Positions 7,833 through 17,512 of a stretch of 64,000 nucleotides of DNA are shown here, piece by piece. The notes beneath the pieces are model-generated. The model ran no database searches. It worked only from the letters and a program-made list of their open reading frames with translations, and was not told where the DNA came from. Source of the DNA: Abyssalbus ytuae (GTDB taxonomy: Bacteria; Bacteroidota; Bacteroidia; Flavobacteriales; Flavobacteriaceae); contig NZ_CP094358.1 in NCBI RefSeq assembly GCF_022807975.1, positions 1,860,001 to 1,924,000 of the forward strand, written 5' to 3'. A program made the position numbers and the translations under genes. Within the stretch, counting starts at the first letter, position 1. Every line of letters begins with the position of its first letter.

Positions 7833-9362
7833 ATGAAATTAAGCGAAATTGACAAAATAGAATTACAATATCTTCAGCTGGAGGATTATTTGGATATAAA
7901 AGATGTAATGGTGTCGGCATATGTTTCTATGCCGGATATGTATTGGAGAGAAAAACATATTAAAGCTTTACTTGAAAAGTTCCCAAAAGGACAGGTAGTT
8001 ATAAAGGTGAATGGTGAAGTGGCAGGTTGTGCTTTGTCAATTATTGTAGATTATGATAAGTTCGAATATAACCATACTTACAAAGATATAACTGCCGATT
8101 ACACTTTTGACACCCACACAGATAGTGGAAATATACTTTATGGTATAGATGTTTTTATTAAACCCGAATACAGAGGATTAAGATTAGGAAGAAGACTTTA
8201 TGATTACCGGAAAGAGCTTTGCGAACAGCTCAACTTAAAAGGTATTGCTTTTGGAGGAAGAATTCCTAATTACCATAAATACTCAGATAAATTAAGCCCG
8301 AAGGAGTATATTGAAAAAGTAAGAAGAAAGGAAATTCATGATCCTGTTCTTAATTTTCAGGTTTCCAATGATTTTCACCCTACCAAAATACTCAAGGGCT
8401 ATTTAGAAGGAGATGACGCTTCCAAGGAATTTGCAGTTTTACTGGAATGGAAGAATATTTACTATGAAAAACCTGTAAAAAAGGCCATAACGAAAAAAAG
8501 TATAGTCCGGTTAGGTTTGATACAATGGCAAATGAGGCCATACAAAAATGTAGAGTCTTTACTGCAACAGGTAGAATATTTTGTAGACGCAGTATCGGGA
8601 TACAGGTCGGATTTTGCACTTTTCCCGGAGTTTTTTAACGCTCCCTTAATGGCGCAAAACAATCATTTATCAGAACCGGAAGCCATAAGGGAATTAGCGA
8701 AACATACAGAGGAAATTGTACAAAAATTTTCAAATTTATCTATCTCCTATAACATAAATATAATTGCGGGGAGCATGCCGGAGGTTGTAAACGGAAACCT
8801 TTACAATGTTGGTTATTTATGCAAAAGAGATGGTACGATAGAAAGATATGAAAAAATTCATGTAACCCCTGACGAAGCTAAAGTGTGGGGCATGCAGGGA
8901 GGTAATAAATTAAAAGTATTTGACACGGATTGCGGAAAAATAGGGGTGCTTATATGTTATGATTCTGAGTTTCCAGAACTAAGCCGGTTACTTGCCGATG
9001 AAGGTATGGACATTCTGTTTGTGCCTTTTTTAACCGATACTCAAAACGGATATTCAAGGGTTCGCCATTGTTCGCAGGCAAGGGCCATAGAAAACGAGTG
9101 TTATGTGGCAATTGCAGGTAGTGTAGGAAACCTTCCAAATGTACATAATATGGATATTCAATTTGCCCAATCAATGGTTTTTACACCTTGTGATTTCGCA
9201 TTTCCTACAAACGGAATAAAAGCCGAAGCTACGCCCAATACTGAAATGATCTTAATAGCCGATGTGGATATAGATTTACTAAGAGAATTAAATCAATTTG
9301 GAAGTGTCAGGAACTTAAAAGACAGGCGCAATGACATTTATGAATTAAAGAAAAAAGGTTAA
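7833..9362 (+). CDS. GNAT acetyltransferase-carbon-nitrogen hydrolase fusion
   Basis: A 509-residue two-domain protein. Residues about 10-165 form a GNAT domain with the acetyl-CoA loop RGLRLGRRLYD. Residues about 225-509 form a nitrilase-superfamily hydrolase with its Glu-Lys-Cys triad intact: Glu266 in FPEFF, Lys341 in YEKIHVTP and Cys375 in ICYDSEFPE. The same fusion occurs in many bacteria, where it is annotated as a bifunctional GNAT/carbon-nitrogen hydrolase. The hydrolase half most resembles amidases acting on small amides; the true substrate is unknown. The sulfurtransferase gene starts 9 bases after its stop, so the two are probably cotranscribed. Confidence 0.9.
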   Translation: MKLSEIDKIELQYLQLEDYLDIKDVMVSAYVSMPDMYWREKHIKALLEKFPKGQVVIKVNGEVAGCALSIIVDYDKFEYNHTYKDITADYTFDTHTDSGNILYGIDVFIKPEYRGLRLGRRLYDYRKELCEQLNLKGIAFGGRIPNYHKYSDKLSPKEYIEKVRRKEIHDPVLNFQVSNDFHPTKILKGYLEGDDASKEFAVLLEWKNIYYEKPVKKAITKKSIVRLGLIQWQMRPYKNVESLLQQVEYFVDAVSGYRSDFALFPEFFNAPLMAQNNHLSEPEAIRELAKHTEEIVQKFSNLSISYNINIIAGSMPEVVNGNLYNVGYLCKRDGTIERYEKIHVTPDEAKVWGMQGGNKLKVFDTDCGKIGVLICYDSEFPELSRLLADEGMDILFVPFLTDTQNGYSRVRHCSQARAIENECYVAIAGSVGNLPNVHNMDIQFAQSMVFTPCDFAFPTNGIKAEATPNTEMILIADVDIDLLRELNQFGSVRNLKDRRNDIYELKKKG

Positions 9363-9371
9363 TTCTTTTAT

Positions 9372-10211
9372 ATGACATTAAAGAACACTCCCCTGGTTTC
9401 GGTTAAATGGCTTTATGAGCATTTCAATGACGATGATTTAATTATACTTGATGCCAGCCCGAAAACCAATGTATCCGGATTAATTCCTGATTATCCCGAA
9501 TTAAAAATAAAAGGGGCCCGCCTTTTCGATTTAAAGAATGTATTTAGTGACAAAAACCATACGGTAACAAATATGATTCCTAAACCGGAAGTATTTGCGT
9601 TAGAAGCAGGAAAGCTGGGTATAAACAATGAACATAAAATAATTGTGTATGATAATTTGGGTGTTTATACAAGTCCAAGAGTTTGGTGGATGTTTAAATT
9701 GATGGGACATGATAACATAGCTGTACTTGATGGCGGACTTAAAGCATGGGTAGAAGAAAAACATCCTGTGGAAGCTTTTAAGAAAGAGAATATAAATAAA
9801 AAGGGTGGTTTTATCACAGAGTATCATCCCGAAATGGTAAAAGATGCCGATTTTATCTTAAAAAATATAAGCACAAAGGATTTTAAGGTGATTGATGCCA
9901 GGTCATCGGGCAGGTTTTATGGCAGAATTCCGGAACCCAGGGAAAATATGAAGAGTGGTCATATCCCCGGATCTTTCAATCTTCCCTTCCAAACTGTTTT
10001 AAAAAACGGACATTTCCGTTCCGAAAAAGAACTTTCAGATATTTTTAAAACTCTCAAAACAGCTAATAGCCCGTTAATTTTCACCTGTGGATCGGGAATA
10101 ACAGCCTGTATAATTCTACTTGCGTCAGAGTTAGTTTTAACTAACAAAAAAGCTTTGTATGACGGCTCCTGGGCAGAATGGGGATTGGGTGATAAATACC
10201 CTGTTGAATAA
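9372..10211 (+). CDS. Two-domain sulfurtransferase (thiosulfate/3-mercaptopyruvate type)
   Basis: A 279-residue protein with two rhodanese domains, an inactive N-terminal one (with VWWMFKLMGHDNIAVLDGG) and a catalytic C-terminal one. Cys239 sits in the loop CGSGIT, which resembles the CGSGVT loop of 3-mercaptopyruvate sulfurtransferases more than the CRKGV loop of classic thiosulfate sulfurtransferases. Arg-rich segments and the DARSSGRFYG motif of the second domain are present. It presumably transfers sulfane sulfur in the cytoplasm. It follows the GNAT-nitrilase gene by 9 bases and ends one base away from the convergent esterase gene. Confidence 0.9.
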   Translation: MTLKNTPLVSVKWLYEHFNDDDLIILDASPKTNVSGLIPDYPELKIKGARLFDLKNVFSDKNHTVTNMIPKPEVFALEAGKLGINNEHKIIVYDNLGVYTSPRVWWMFKLMGHDNIAVLDGGLKAWVEEKHPVEAFKKENINKKGGFITEYHPEMVKDADFILKNISTKDFKVIDARSSGRFYGRIPEPRENMKSGHIPGSFNLPFQTVLKNGHFRSEKELSDIFKTLKTANSPLIFTCGSGITACIILLASELVLTNKKALYDGSWAEWGLGDKYPVE

Positions 10212-10212
10212 T

Positions 10213-11139
10213 TTATTTGGAATGTTCCAAAAACCAGTCATAAATATCCTGTCCTGCATAAATTCTTCGCCAGGTATCGTGCCCCATATCTTCATGTACT
10301 GTAAAACGAACATCTGGATGGCCCAGCTCTTCCAGCTTATTTATACTTTCATAGAAAAAACGTGTTTGAACTACCTGATCCCTGCCTCCTGCAAAAGCCC
10401 AGACGGGAATTTTTGCTTCGGCCACAGGTTTCATTAAATCAGGATGCCCCCATCCTACTATGGGGTTTATAGCTGCAAAGATATCAGGATGTTTGCTTGC
10501 CATATACCATGTGCCAAAGCCTCCATAACTTAACCCTGAAAGATAATACCGATTGGTATCTGTACTATAATTTTCCTTTACGTAATTTAACATCTCCAAA
10601 AGATCCTTCTCGGATTTATTCCAGCCGTCTCTGGATTCGGTATATGGAATTGAATCAAAATCTACTGCCGCTACGGGAGTCATTTGTTGTTTCATTTTAA
10701 AAATCTCCGGTCTTGGAGGTACACTATCTCCTTCTAAACGTACAGGAATCAATTCACGTTTGCGGTTAGTTATATAATCCAGCCCTATGGTGTCTCGCCC
10801 AAACATATGCATTTGCGGAACGATCATGATAAATGGTAAGTCCCGTTTTTGCACCCATGCTTCATATAACGGGCCGTGAATCATCACATAATCAAGCTCG
10901 TCTTTTCCGTTACCCCGTTCTCCATCGCCATGAAGGAACATAAGTACAGGCCATTTTTTTTCAGATTCTTTATTATAATTTTTCGGCAGGTATAAAAAAT
11001 ACTCCCTTTCTGCTTTGTCAATTGTACTGGTATAAGGTATTCTCAACAACTGTTCCGGTAAAGGAGTCCGGTTTTCCTCAGATTTTGTATTACAGGATAA
11101 TACGGCAAGTACAAAAAAGATAAATAGTAAGTTTTTCAT
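10213..11139 (-). CDS. Alpha/beta-hydrolase lipoprotein (esterase/peptidase-like)
   Basis: A 308-residue protein with a lipoprotein signal peptide (MKNLLFIFFVLAVLSC, Cys16), so it probably sits in the periplasm or on the outer membrane. The hydrolase body has the oxyanion segment MFLHGDGERGNG, the nucleophile elbow GLSYGGFGTW (GxSxG), an acid near GGRDQVV and the catalytic His in EDMGHDTW. The overall pattern resembles the PHB-depolymerase/dienelactone-hydrolase-like esterases common in Bacteroidota, often of polysaccharide esters. No polysaccharide-utilisation genes lie nearby, so the substrate is open. It is convergent with the sulfurtransferase gene at one base distance, with no room for a separate terminator. 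Confidence 0.82.
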   Translation of the reverse strand: MKNLLFIFFVLAVLSCNTKSEENRTPLPEQLLRIPYTSTIDKAEREYFLYLPKNYNKESEKKWPVLMFLHGDGERGNGKDELDYVMIHGPLYEAWVQKRDLPFIMIVPQMHMFGRDTIGLDYITNRKRELIPVRLEGDSVPPRPEIFKMKQQMTPVAAVDFDSIPYTESRDGWNKSEKDLLEMLNYVKENYSTDTNRYYLSGLSYGGFGTWYMASKHPDIFAAINPIVGWGHPDLMKPVAEAKIPVWAFAGGRDQVVQTRFFYESINKLEELGHPDVRFTVHEDMGHDTWRRIYAGQDIYDWFLEHSK

Positions 11140-11327
11140 TGGTCAATGAGTTTGTTTTATAGATAGAACTCTTTCTTTATTCGTAGTGATGCTTTGCCTT
11201 TCAAAAAGTGCCTCATCCGGACAAATTTCATCTCGTTTTCGGTCAAACACAAAAAGTCAAGATAAGTTCATAGTAAATATACCCAAAACATGAAAATGCT
11301 GAGTCAAAAACTTGTGTTTTAACTTTT

Positions 11328-12983
11328 TCAGTCACTAATTTTAGAGTGTTTTATTATTTCTGCCTGTATCTCTTTTCTGAATTTATCAATCATTTCATCA
11401 TCTGCATTAAAAACAGATTTATATTCTTTCAGTACTGCTTCGGTGTATTTATTTACGCTGTCTATGTCAAAATACATTCTTCCGGTACGCCTGATAAAAA
11501 AATCAAGGGGGGTGTTAATTAATTCATATCTTATACAAAAGTGTAGTTCAGCAAGTATTAATTTAGTGTCATTATCTTCTGCATCAAGCTTGTTAAACAA
11601 GCTTAGGATTTCCTCGGTCTGCTTTCCGTAAACACCTGTTAAATACCAACAGGTATAATCACTGAATCCATAGGGTTTTACCCTGCTTTTCAGTTGATTT
11701 ATATAGTCATTTACTTCTTTATAATTTAACCAGGGGCCTCCGTTTAAACCAATTTTTTCAGTTTTGCACTTTTTAGTTTTAATGTTAAAATTGTCCTCCA
11801 GTTGGCGGGCTACGGTATTCACTGTTCTTTCTGCCATTTTTCTGTATCCTGTTAATTTTCCACCTGCAATACTTATTAAACCGGACCCTGAAATAAAAAT
11901 TTCATCTTTCCTGGAGAGTTCTGACGGTGATTTACCTTCTTCATGAATCAGAGGCCGGAGCCCTGCCCAAGATGAGATAACATCCTCCATAGTCAGATGA
12001 ATGCCGGGAAACATATTATTTACTGCAGTAATTAAATAAATTGCATCTGTAGTATCTACATCAATATTATTTTTGTCATTATGATAGTTAGTATCGGTAG
12101 TGCCTACATAGGTTATTTTCCCCCTTGGAATAGCAAATATCATCCGGCCATCAGGAACATCAAAATATACCGATTGTTTTACAGGTAATTTACGATGCGG
12201 AAATACGAGGTGCACCCCTTTGGTTAAGTGTAGTTGTTTTCCTTTTTTCGAATGATTTTTGTCTCTTATCTCATCTACCCAGGGCCCGGTTGCATTTACT
12301 ACCAACTTAGACCTTATTTCATATTTTTCTCCGGTTATTTCATCTTGTGCCTTTAATCCTGACACTTTTTCATTTTCATACAAAAACCCGGTTACATTGG
12401 TATAATTAACCGGTACCGAATTATATTGAAGAGAAGTTTTTATGTTTTCTAATGTAAGGCGGGCATCGTCAGTTCTGTATTCTGCATAGTAACCGGCCCC
12501 CTTGAGTATTTTTTCAGGCAACAAGGGCTCCACATCCAATGCTTCTTTTTTATCGAGCATTTTTCTTTCATCTTCTTCATCTACATTCGCTAAAATATCA
12601 TAAACTTTTAAGCCTATTGAGGTAAGCCATTTACCATAATTTCCGTTTTCTATTAAAGGCAACAGCATTTTTTCAGGAATAACCAAATGTGGGGCTAGTT
12701 TATGTACAATTGCCCTTTCGGATCCTACTTCTTTTACGAGCCAGAAATCAAATTGTTTTAAATATCTTAATCCACCGTGTATGAGTTTAGTGGATTTACT
12801 ACTGGTTCCGGAAGCAAAGTCCCCTTTTTCTATCAGGGCCACTTTCATACCTCTGGAAGCAGCATCCAGTAAAATACCGGCTCCGGTAATGCCTCCCCCG
12901 ATGATAACCAAATCAAACCAGGTTGTTTTTAGCTTAGAGGCAATACTTTCTCTCTCTAAGTTGGTAAATTTTGTTAGTTTCAT
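11328..12983 (-). CDS. glpD: Aerobic glycerol-3-phosphate dehydrogenase (FAD)
   Basis: A 551-residue flavoprotein that oxidises glycerol 3-phosphate to dihydroxyacetone phosphate and passes electrons to quinone at the inner membrane. The FAD-binding motif is DLVIIGGGITGAGILLDAAS near residues 25-44. The family signature GTSSKSTKLIHGGLRYL follows, then IAGGKLTGYRKMAE. The start overlaps the glpK stop by four bases (12980-12983), so it is coupled to glpK. A C-terminal domain typical of GlpD is present. Together with glpK it completes glycerol catabolism to triose phosphate. Confidence 0.95.
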   Translation of the reverse strand: MKLTKFTNLERESIASKLKTTWFDLVIIGGGITGAGILLDAASRGMKVALIEKGDFASGTSSKSTKLIHGGLRYLKQFDFWLVKEVGSERAIVHKLAPHLVIPEKMLLPLIENGNYGKWLTSIGLKVYDILANVDEEDERKMLDKKEALDVEPLLPEKILKGAGYYAEYRTDDARLTLENIKTSLQYNSVPVNYTNVTGFLYENEKVSGLKAQDEITGEKYEIRSKLVVNATGPWVDEIRDKNHSKKGKQLHLTKGVHLVFPHRKLPVKQSVYFDVPDGRMIFAIPRGKITYVGTTDTNYHNDKNNIDVDTTDAIYLITAVNNMFPGIHLTMEDVISSWAGLRPLIHEEGKSPSELSRKDEIFISGSGLISIAGGKLTGYRKMAERTVNTVARQLEDNFNIKTKKCKTEKIGLNGGPWLNYKEVNDYINQLKSRVKPYGFSDYTCWYLTGVYGKQTEEILSLFNKLDAEDNDTKLILAELHFCIRYELINTPLDFFIRRTGRMYFDIDSVNKYTEAVLKEYKSVFNADDEMIDKFRKEIQAEIIKHSKISD

Positions 12984-14470
12984 TGTTTACTCCAATTCAT
13001 TGATGCTGTTACTGACCTTTGCCACCCTTCGTATAAATATTCCCGTTTACTGTCTGCCATGTCAGGAACAAAAACGCGTTCTGTTTCCAAATTTTCAAAA
13101 AATTCTGACTTCTTCCAAAAACCAATGGCTAATCCTGCTAAAAAAGCAGCGCCTAAAGCGGTTAATTCAATTGTTTTAGGCCTCACCACTGTTGCGTTTA
13201 AAATATCTGCCTGAAATTGCATTAAATAATTGTTAGAACTGGCTCCTCCATCAACTTTTAATGAAGTTATTTGAAAGGAAGCATCAATTTGCATAGCTTC
13301 TAACACATCTTTGGTCTGATATGCCAAACTATCGAGAGTTGCCTTAATGATATGGTTTTTCCCCGTGCCTCTTGTTAAACCGAAGATAGCTCCTTTAGAA
13401 TACATATCCCAGTAAGGCGCTCCTAACCCGGCAAAGGCCGGGACTACATATACCGGATTATTTTCTTTTATGGAAGAGGCAATTTCTTCACTCTCCCCGG
13501 AACTTTTTATAAACCCTAAATCGTCACGTAACCATTGTATTGCTGCCCCTGCTATGAAAACGCTGCCTTCCAGGGCATAAAAAATTTTACCGTTCAAGCC
13601 CCAGGCGATAGTTGTTAAAAGTCCGCTTTTAGAAAAAATTGGCTTCTCCCCTGTATTCATTACCATAAAACAACCTGTACCATAAGTGTTCTTTACCATA
13701 CCCTTTTTTAAACATCCGTGTCCAAACAAAGAAGCCTGCTGATCGCCCGCAATCCCTGAGACAGGAATTTCTATACCATTTAGTATTATATTTCCGAAAA
13801 AGCCCGAGGACTGCTTAATTTCAGGGAGAATACTTTTTGGTATTTGAAAAACTGAAAGTAATTTTTCGTCCCATGTTAAATTGTTAATATCAAATAGCAT
13901 AGTGCGGGATGCATTTGAATAATCGGTGGCATGAATATTTCTCCCGGACAGGTTCCATAAAAGCCAGGTATCAATTGTACCGAAAAGTATATTCCCGTTC
14001 TCGGCTTCTTCCCTTAACCCTTTTACATTATCTAAAATCCATTTGATTTTAGGAGCTGAAAAATAAGAGTCTATTGGTAACCCTGTGGTTCTTTTAATAT
14101 ACTCCTGCCATTGTTTCTTTTTTAAATCTTCACAAATACTTGTTGTACGTTTATCTTGCCATACAATTGCATTGTATACCGGTTTACCTGTGTTTTTGTT
14201 CCACAAAACTGTAGTTTCCCTCTGATTAGCTATTCCTATAGCCTTAATTTGCGTACTGTGTATATTGTTTTTATCAATTAACCTGTGCAATACTTCTTTT
14301 TGAGTTTCTAATATTTCCAAAGGATCATGCTCTACCCAGCCAGGTTTAGGATAAATTTGTTTAAACTCTTTTTTAGCAATTGCCTCTACTTTTGCATTTT
14401 TATTGACAAGCAGGGCCCTGGAATTTGTAGTGCCCTGATCTAAAGCTATTATAAACTCATCTGACTTCAT
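12980..14470 (-). CDS. glpK: Glycerol kinase
   Basis: A 496-residue FGGY-family kinase that phosphorylates glycerol to sn-glycerol 3-phosphate with ATP. The N-terminal phosphate-binding motif ALDQGTTNSRA is near residues 9-19. WQDKRT and the C-terminal segment KVDGGASSNNYLMQFQADI match the family. It overlaps the upstream membrane-protein gene (14467-14470) and the downstream glpD (12980-12983) by four bases each, so three genes form one tightly coupled unit. No glycerol facilitator gene (glpF) is visible next to it, unlike many glp operons. Confidence 0.96.
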   Translation of the reverse strand: MKSDEFIIALDQGTTNSRALLVNKNAKVEAIAKKEFKQIYPKPGWVEHDPLEILETQKEVLHRLIDKNNIHSTQIKAIGIANQRETTVLWNKNTGKPVYNAIVWQDKRTTSICEDLKKKQWQEYIKRTTGLPIDSYFSAPKIKWILDNVKGLREEAENGNILFGTIDTWLLWNLSGRNIHATDYSNASRTMLFDINNLTWDEKLLSVFQIPKSILPEIKQSSGFFGNIILNGIEIPVSGIAGDQQASLFGHGCLKKGMVKNTYGTGCFMVMNTGEKPIFSKSGLLTTIAWGLNGKIFYALEGSVFIAGAAIQWLRDDLGFIKSSGESEEIASSIKENNPVYVVPAFAGLGAPYWDMYSKGAIFGLTRGTGKNHIIKATLDSLAYQTKDVLEAMQIDASFQITSLKVDGGASSNNYLMQFQADILNATVVRPKTIELTALGAAFLAGLAIGFWKKSEFFENLETERVFVPDMADSKREYLYEGWQRSVTASMNWSKQ

Positions 14471-14982
14471 TTATATTTCTCTAAATATTCTGTGATTAAC
14501 TTATTTAAATCATTAAAATTACATTTTAATGTATGGGAAGATATTGAAACGGGTGTTCCGTAATTATTAATATTATACAGCATCATTTTTCTTTTAAACT
14601 TACTTTGGGGCCTGTTCACAAACTTTTGGGGATCATGCAGGTGAATAAGCATGATTTTGTTGGACATAATATCAATTATTTCTACATTGCTGATATCTTC
14701 CCACTTTATTAAGCCGAGTTCATATAAACTATCCTGAATACCTTCGGTGCTAATGGTTAACCCGCTCTTAGAACTAAACAACCTCTTTATTAAAAAGATT
14801 GCTCCTCCTCCAAAGAATACCAAACCTGCAATTGCAATTATTTTTATTAATAACGGACTGTATCTTGCCGATGAAATATCAGTAACCAACATAAATATTC
14901 CCAGCAAAACAAATACAATACAGCCTGCTATAGCCAAAATAAGTTTCTTTTTGCTAACCGGAATTACTATTGTATCGTTCAT
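14467..14982 (-). CDS. STM3941-like membrane protein
   Basis: A 171-residue protein beginning with VIPVSKKKLILAIAGC, a first transmembrane helix at about 12-35 and a second at about 45-68. A soluble region of about 100 residues follows, with the pattern GLTISTEGIQDS, LGLIKWEDISNVEI and MLIHLHDPQKF. This matches what I know of the STM3941 family (two TM helices followed by a PH-like domain), whose function is unknown. The gene's stop overlaps the glpK start, so it heads the glpK-glpD unit; this coupling is the only hint of a link to glycerol metabolism. It could also simply be carried along in the operon. Confidence 0.75.
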   Translation of the reverse strand: MNDTIVIPVSKKKLILAIAGCIVFVLLGIFMLVTDISSARYSPLLIKIIAIAGLVFFGGGAIFLIKRLFSSKSGLTISTEGIQDSLYELGLIKWEDISNVEIIDIMSNKIMLIHLHDPQKFVNRPQSKFKRKMMLYNINNYGTPVSISSHTLKCNFNDLNKLITEYLEKYK

Positions 14983-15014
14983 GAGATAAAATTATTATTA
15001 GATTATTGTAGATA

Positions 15015-17372
15015 CTAAGAAGTTGTTTCTATGTTTAAAATTCTTTTAATTTCATTACCATATTCATCAACCACAGTAATCAAATGGTTACCCGGATCGG
15101 GTATGACAGCCATTTCATGAAATGTAGTTGTTTGCCCTATGAAATCATCATCAATATACCAAAAAACGGTAGAATTGGGTTTAGTATGCACTATTTTAAG
15201 TACTACTTCATTTGTTATTCCTTCAAACCCTTTTGTTAAAACCACCCTGCCATCTGTTTTCGGATAGATAAAATCCATGGCAGGAATATCTTCAGAAAAA
15301 CATCCTTTTTTGAAAGGTGGCAGGGTTTTATATGCGGCATTAGTAGTTTTGTAATAATATTCCATAAGCGGAGGCAGAACAAACCAGGAAGAAGTTGTTA
15401 TATTATTTATATTTTCGCATGAAGAGTTTACCCGAAACTGCTTGTTTTTATCCAGATGAATGAGCTGATGGTAAGGACAAACCTCAGAATGTTTTCCGTT
15501 TAAAGGAACATACATTTTTTGCTTTGGACAAATATCTGAAGCCAGATAACCGCTGTTTTTACAAATATCAACTTCAATCAAATCATCATAAGGCATTGAA
15601 AACCAATTAGAATCAGGTAAAATATCGAAAACATCAAATAGAATTGGTGCTGCACTCCCAACTCCGGTTAAATTCGGCCTTCCTTCGCCATCTGCATTAC
15701 CCACCCACACTCCTGCCACATACTTTTTAGTAATACCTATAGCCCAGGCATCCCTGTTACCAAAACTAGTCCCTGTTTTCCATGCTATTTGTTTTGAGGA
15801 ATCGAAAAACTCCCATGCCTCGTTACCTTCCGGACGGTTTACTTCTTTCATAGCATCCAGGGTTAAATAAATACTTCCCGCTCCAAACACTCGTTTTTCC
15901 GGGGTTTTTGAACCAAAATTAACCGGTGGGTTTTTTAATACAACAGGCTCTATATACTCATTGGTATAATATTCGCTGGAAGTAGAATTAAAATGGTTTA
16001 CAGTAGATGCTATGGATGCATAGGTTTTGCATAAATCCCAAAGATTACTTTCAGCTCCTCCCACGATAAGAGTTAATCCATAATAATCAGCTGATTTATT
16101 TAAATCCTCCAGGTTAAATTTTTTTATTTCTTCCCTGAAGCGTTCTAATCCGTAACTTTTAAGCATCCTTACTGCCGGGACATTTAGAGACCTGGCCAAT
16201 GCCCTTTTTGCTTTTACCGCGCCATCATACTGTTTGGTATAATTTTCTGGGCTATAACCGGCTATATAAGTAGGTACATCGGCTACCAGGCTGTTTGGGA
16301 GCACCTCACCTGCATCTAACATCGCAGCATATAACAAGGGTTTTAATACACTTCCGGTACTTCTGGGGGCTGAAGCTACATCTACGAATTTCTGATGGAC
16401 AATATCCGTTGGAGTATTTCCTACATAAGCAATTACATTTCTTGTTTCTACCTCCATTACAATTACTCCGGCATTAAAAACCTGATTCTGTTTTAGTACA
16501 TTGTAATGTCTTTCTATTATATTATTTATATTTTTTTGTGCCGAATAGTTAATAGTTGTTTTTAATCTTTTACCTTCTCCTTCACTTTTAATTAATCTTT
16601 GTAAAAAATGTGGAGCGTGTTGGGGTAACGGAAAAGGTTTTTGAGGCAATTCTTCTGCAAGGGCCAATTGATAGGTAAGACTATCAATTATTTTATTATT
16701 AAAAATCTTTAACAGCAAATCATTACGCTTTTTCAAAAGAATTTCCTGGTTTTTTCCCGGATATATTAATGATGGTGAGTTGGGCAATACTGCAAGAGTT
16801 GCACTCTCTGCCCATGATAAACGGGAAGGCTGAACACCAAAATATCTCCATGAAGCTACATCGAGACCTACTACATTACCCCCAAATGGGGCATGGGAAG
16901 CATACAATTTTAAAATTTCTTCTTTTGCTTCTCTCAATTCAAGTCTTGTGGCAAGAATTATTTCGATAATTTTTTCCAAATAGGTTCTTTCCTTTCCTTT
17001 TCGGGATAACCGGATGACTTGTTGGGTTAATGTACTTCCCCCTCTGACAATTTTTCCGGCTTGTATGTTTTGTTTTAAAGCTTTTATGATAGAAACAGGA
17101 TTAAACCCGGGGTGACTGTAAAAATATTTGTCTTCGTAGTTAAGTATACACTGTTTAAATTTTTCCGGAACACTATCCAAAGAAGGGAATCTCCACTGGC
17201 CATCACCAGCAATCATGGCTCCCAATAATTTACCCTCTTTACTTTCTATAACTGTAGAAGCCGGATCATTAAAAAGTTTATCCGGAAGCGAAAAGTAATA
17301 AATAACAAACAATAAAATTACTATACAAAATGGCAGCTTATGTTTTTTTAAGTATAGAAAAACCTTTTTCAT
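15015..17372 (-). CDS. pbpC: Penicillin-binding protein 1C
   Basis: A 785-residue bifunctional peptidoglycan synthase anchored by one N-terminal TM helix (about 13-30). The glycosyltransferase (GT51) domain shows YEDKYFYSHPGFNP and RGGSTLTQQVIRL. The transpeptidase domain has the SxxK motif SVLK with Ser341 and Lys344, and the KTG motif at Lys532 (AWKTGTS). A C-terminal PBP1C-type domain with Cys residues occupies about 600-785. PBP1C genes are frequently linked to bacterial alpha-2-macroglobulins, and such a gene lies 1.5 kb upstream on the same strand. The OmpA-like gene at 17513 is divergent from it. Confidence 0.94.
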   Translation of the reverse strand: MKKVFLYLKKHKLPFCIVILLFVIYYFSLPDKLFNDPASTVIESKEGKLLGAMIAGDGQWRFPSLDSVPEKFKQCILNYEDKYFYSHPGFNPVSIIKALKQNIQAGKIVRGGSTLTQQVIRLSRKGKERTYLEKIIEIILATRLELREAKEEILKLYASHAPFGGNVVGLDVASWRYFGVQPSRLSWAESATLAVLPNSPSLIYPGKNQEILLKKRNDLLLKIFNNKIIDSLTYQLALAEELPQKPFPLPQHAPHFLQRLIKSEGEGKRLKTTINYSAQKNINNIIERHYNVLKQNQVFNAGVIVMEVETRNVIAYVGNTPTDIVHQKFVDVASAPRSTGSVLKPLLYAAMLDAGEVLPNSLVADVPTYIAGYSPENYTKQYDGAVKAKRALARSLNVPAVRMLKSYGLERFREEIKKFNLEDLNKSADYYGLTLIVGGAESNLWDLCKTYASIASTVNHFNSTSSEYYTNEYIEPVVLKNPPVNFGSKTPEKRVFGAGSIYLTLDAMKEVNRPEGNEAWEFFDSSKQIAWKTGTSFGNRDAWAIGITKKYVAGVWVGNADGEGRPNLTGVGSAAPILFDVFDILPDSNWFSMPYDDLIEVDICKNSGYLASDICPKQKMYVPLNGKHSEVCPYHQLIHLDKNKQFRVNSSCENINNITTSSWFVLPPLMEYYYKTTNAAYKTLPPFKKGCFSEDIPAMDFIYPKTDGRVVLTKGFEGITNEVVLKIVHTKPNSTVFWYIDDDFIGQTTTFHEMAVIPDPGNHLITVVDEYGNEIKRILNIETTS

Positions 17373-17485
17373 TATAACCCTTAAATTCTCTATTTCCAGA
17401 AGTTGCCTAATATTACAAATTCTTTTGTTTATTTGTAGTATAAGTAATTTTGTTTTTCAATTTTAACAATTAAAAGATAATTATC

Positions 17486-17493
17486 TATTTTTG
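17486..17493 (+). promoter_or_regulatory. Putative -7 box for the OmpA-like coiled-coil gene
   Basis: TATTTTTG matches TAnnTTTG and ends 19 bases before the ATG at 17513, in the 140-base divergent gap to pbpC. Confidence 0.5.
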
Positions 17494-17512
17494 CGTCAAA
17501 ACCCTTGAAATC

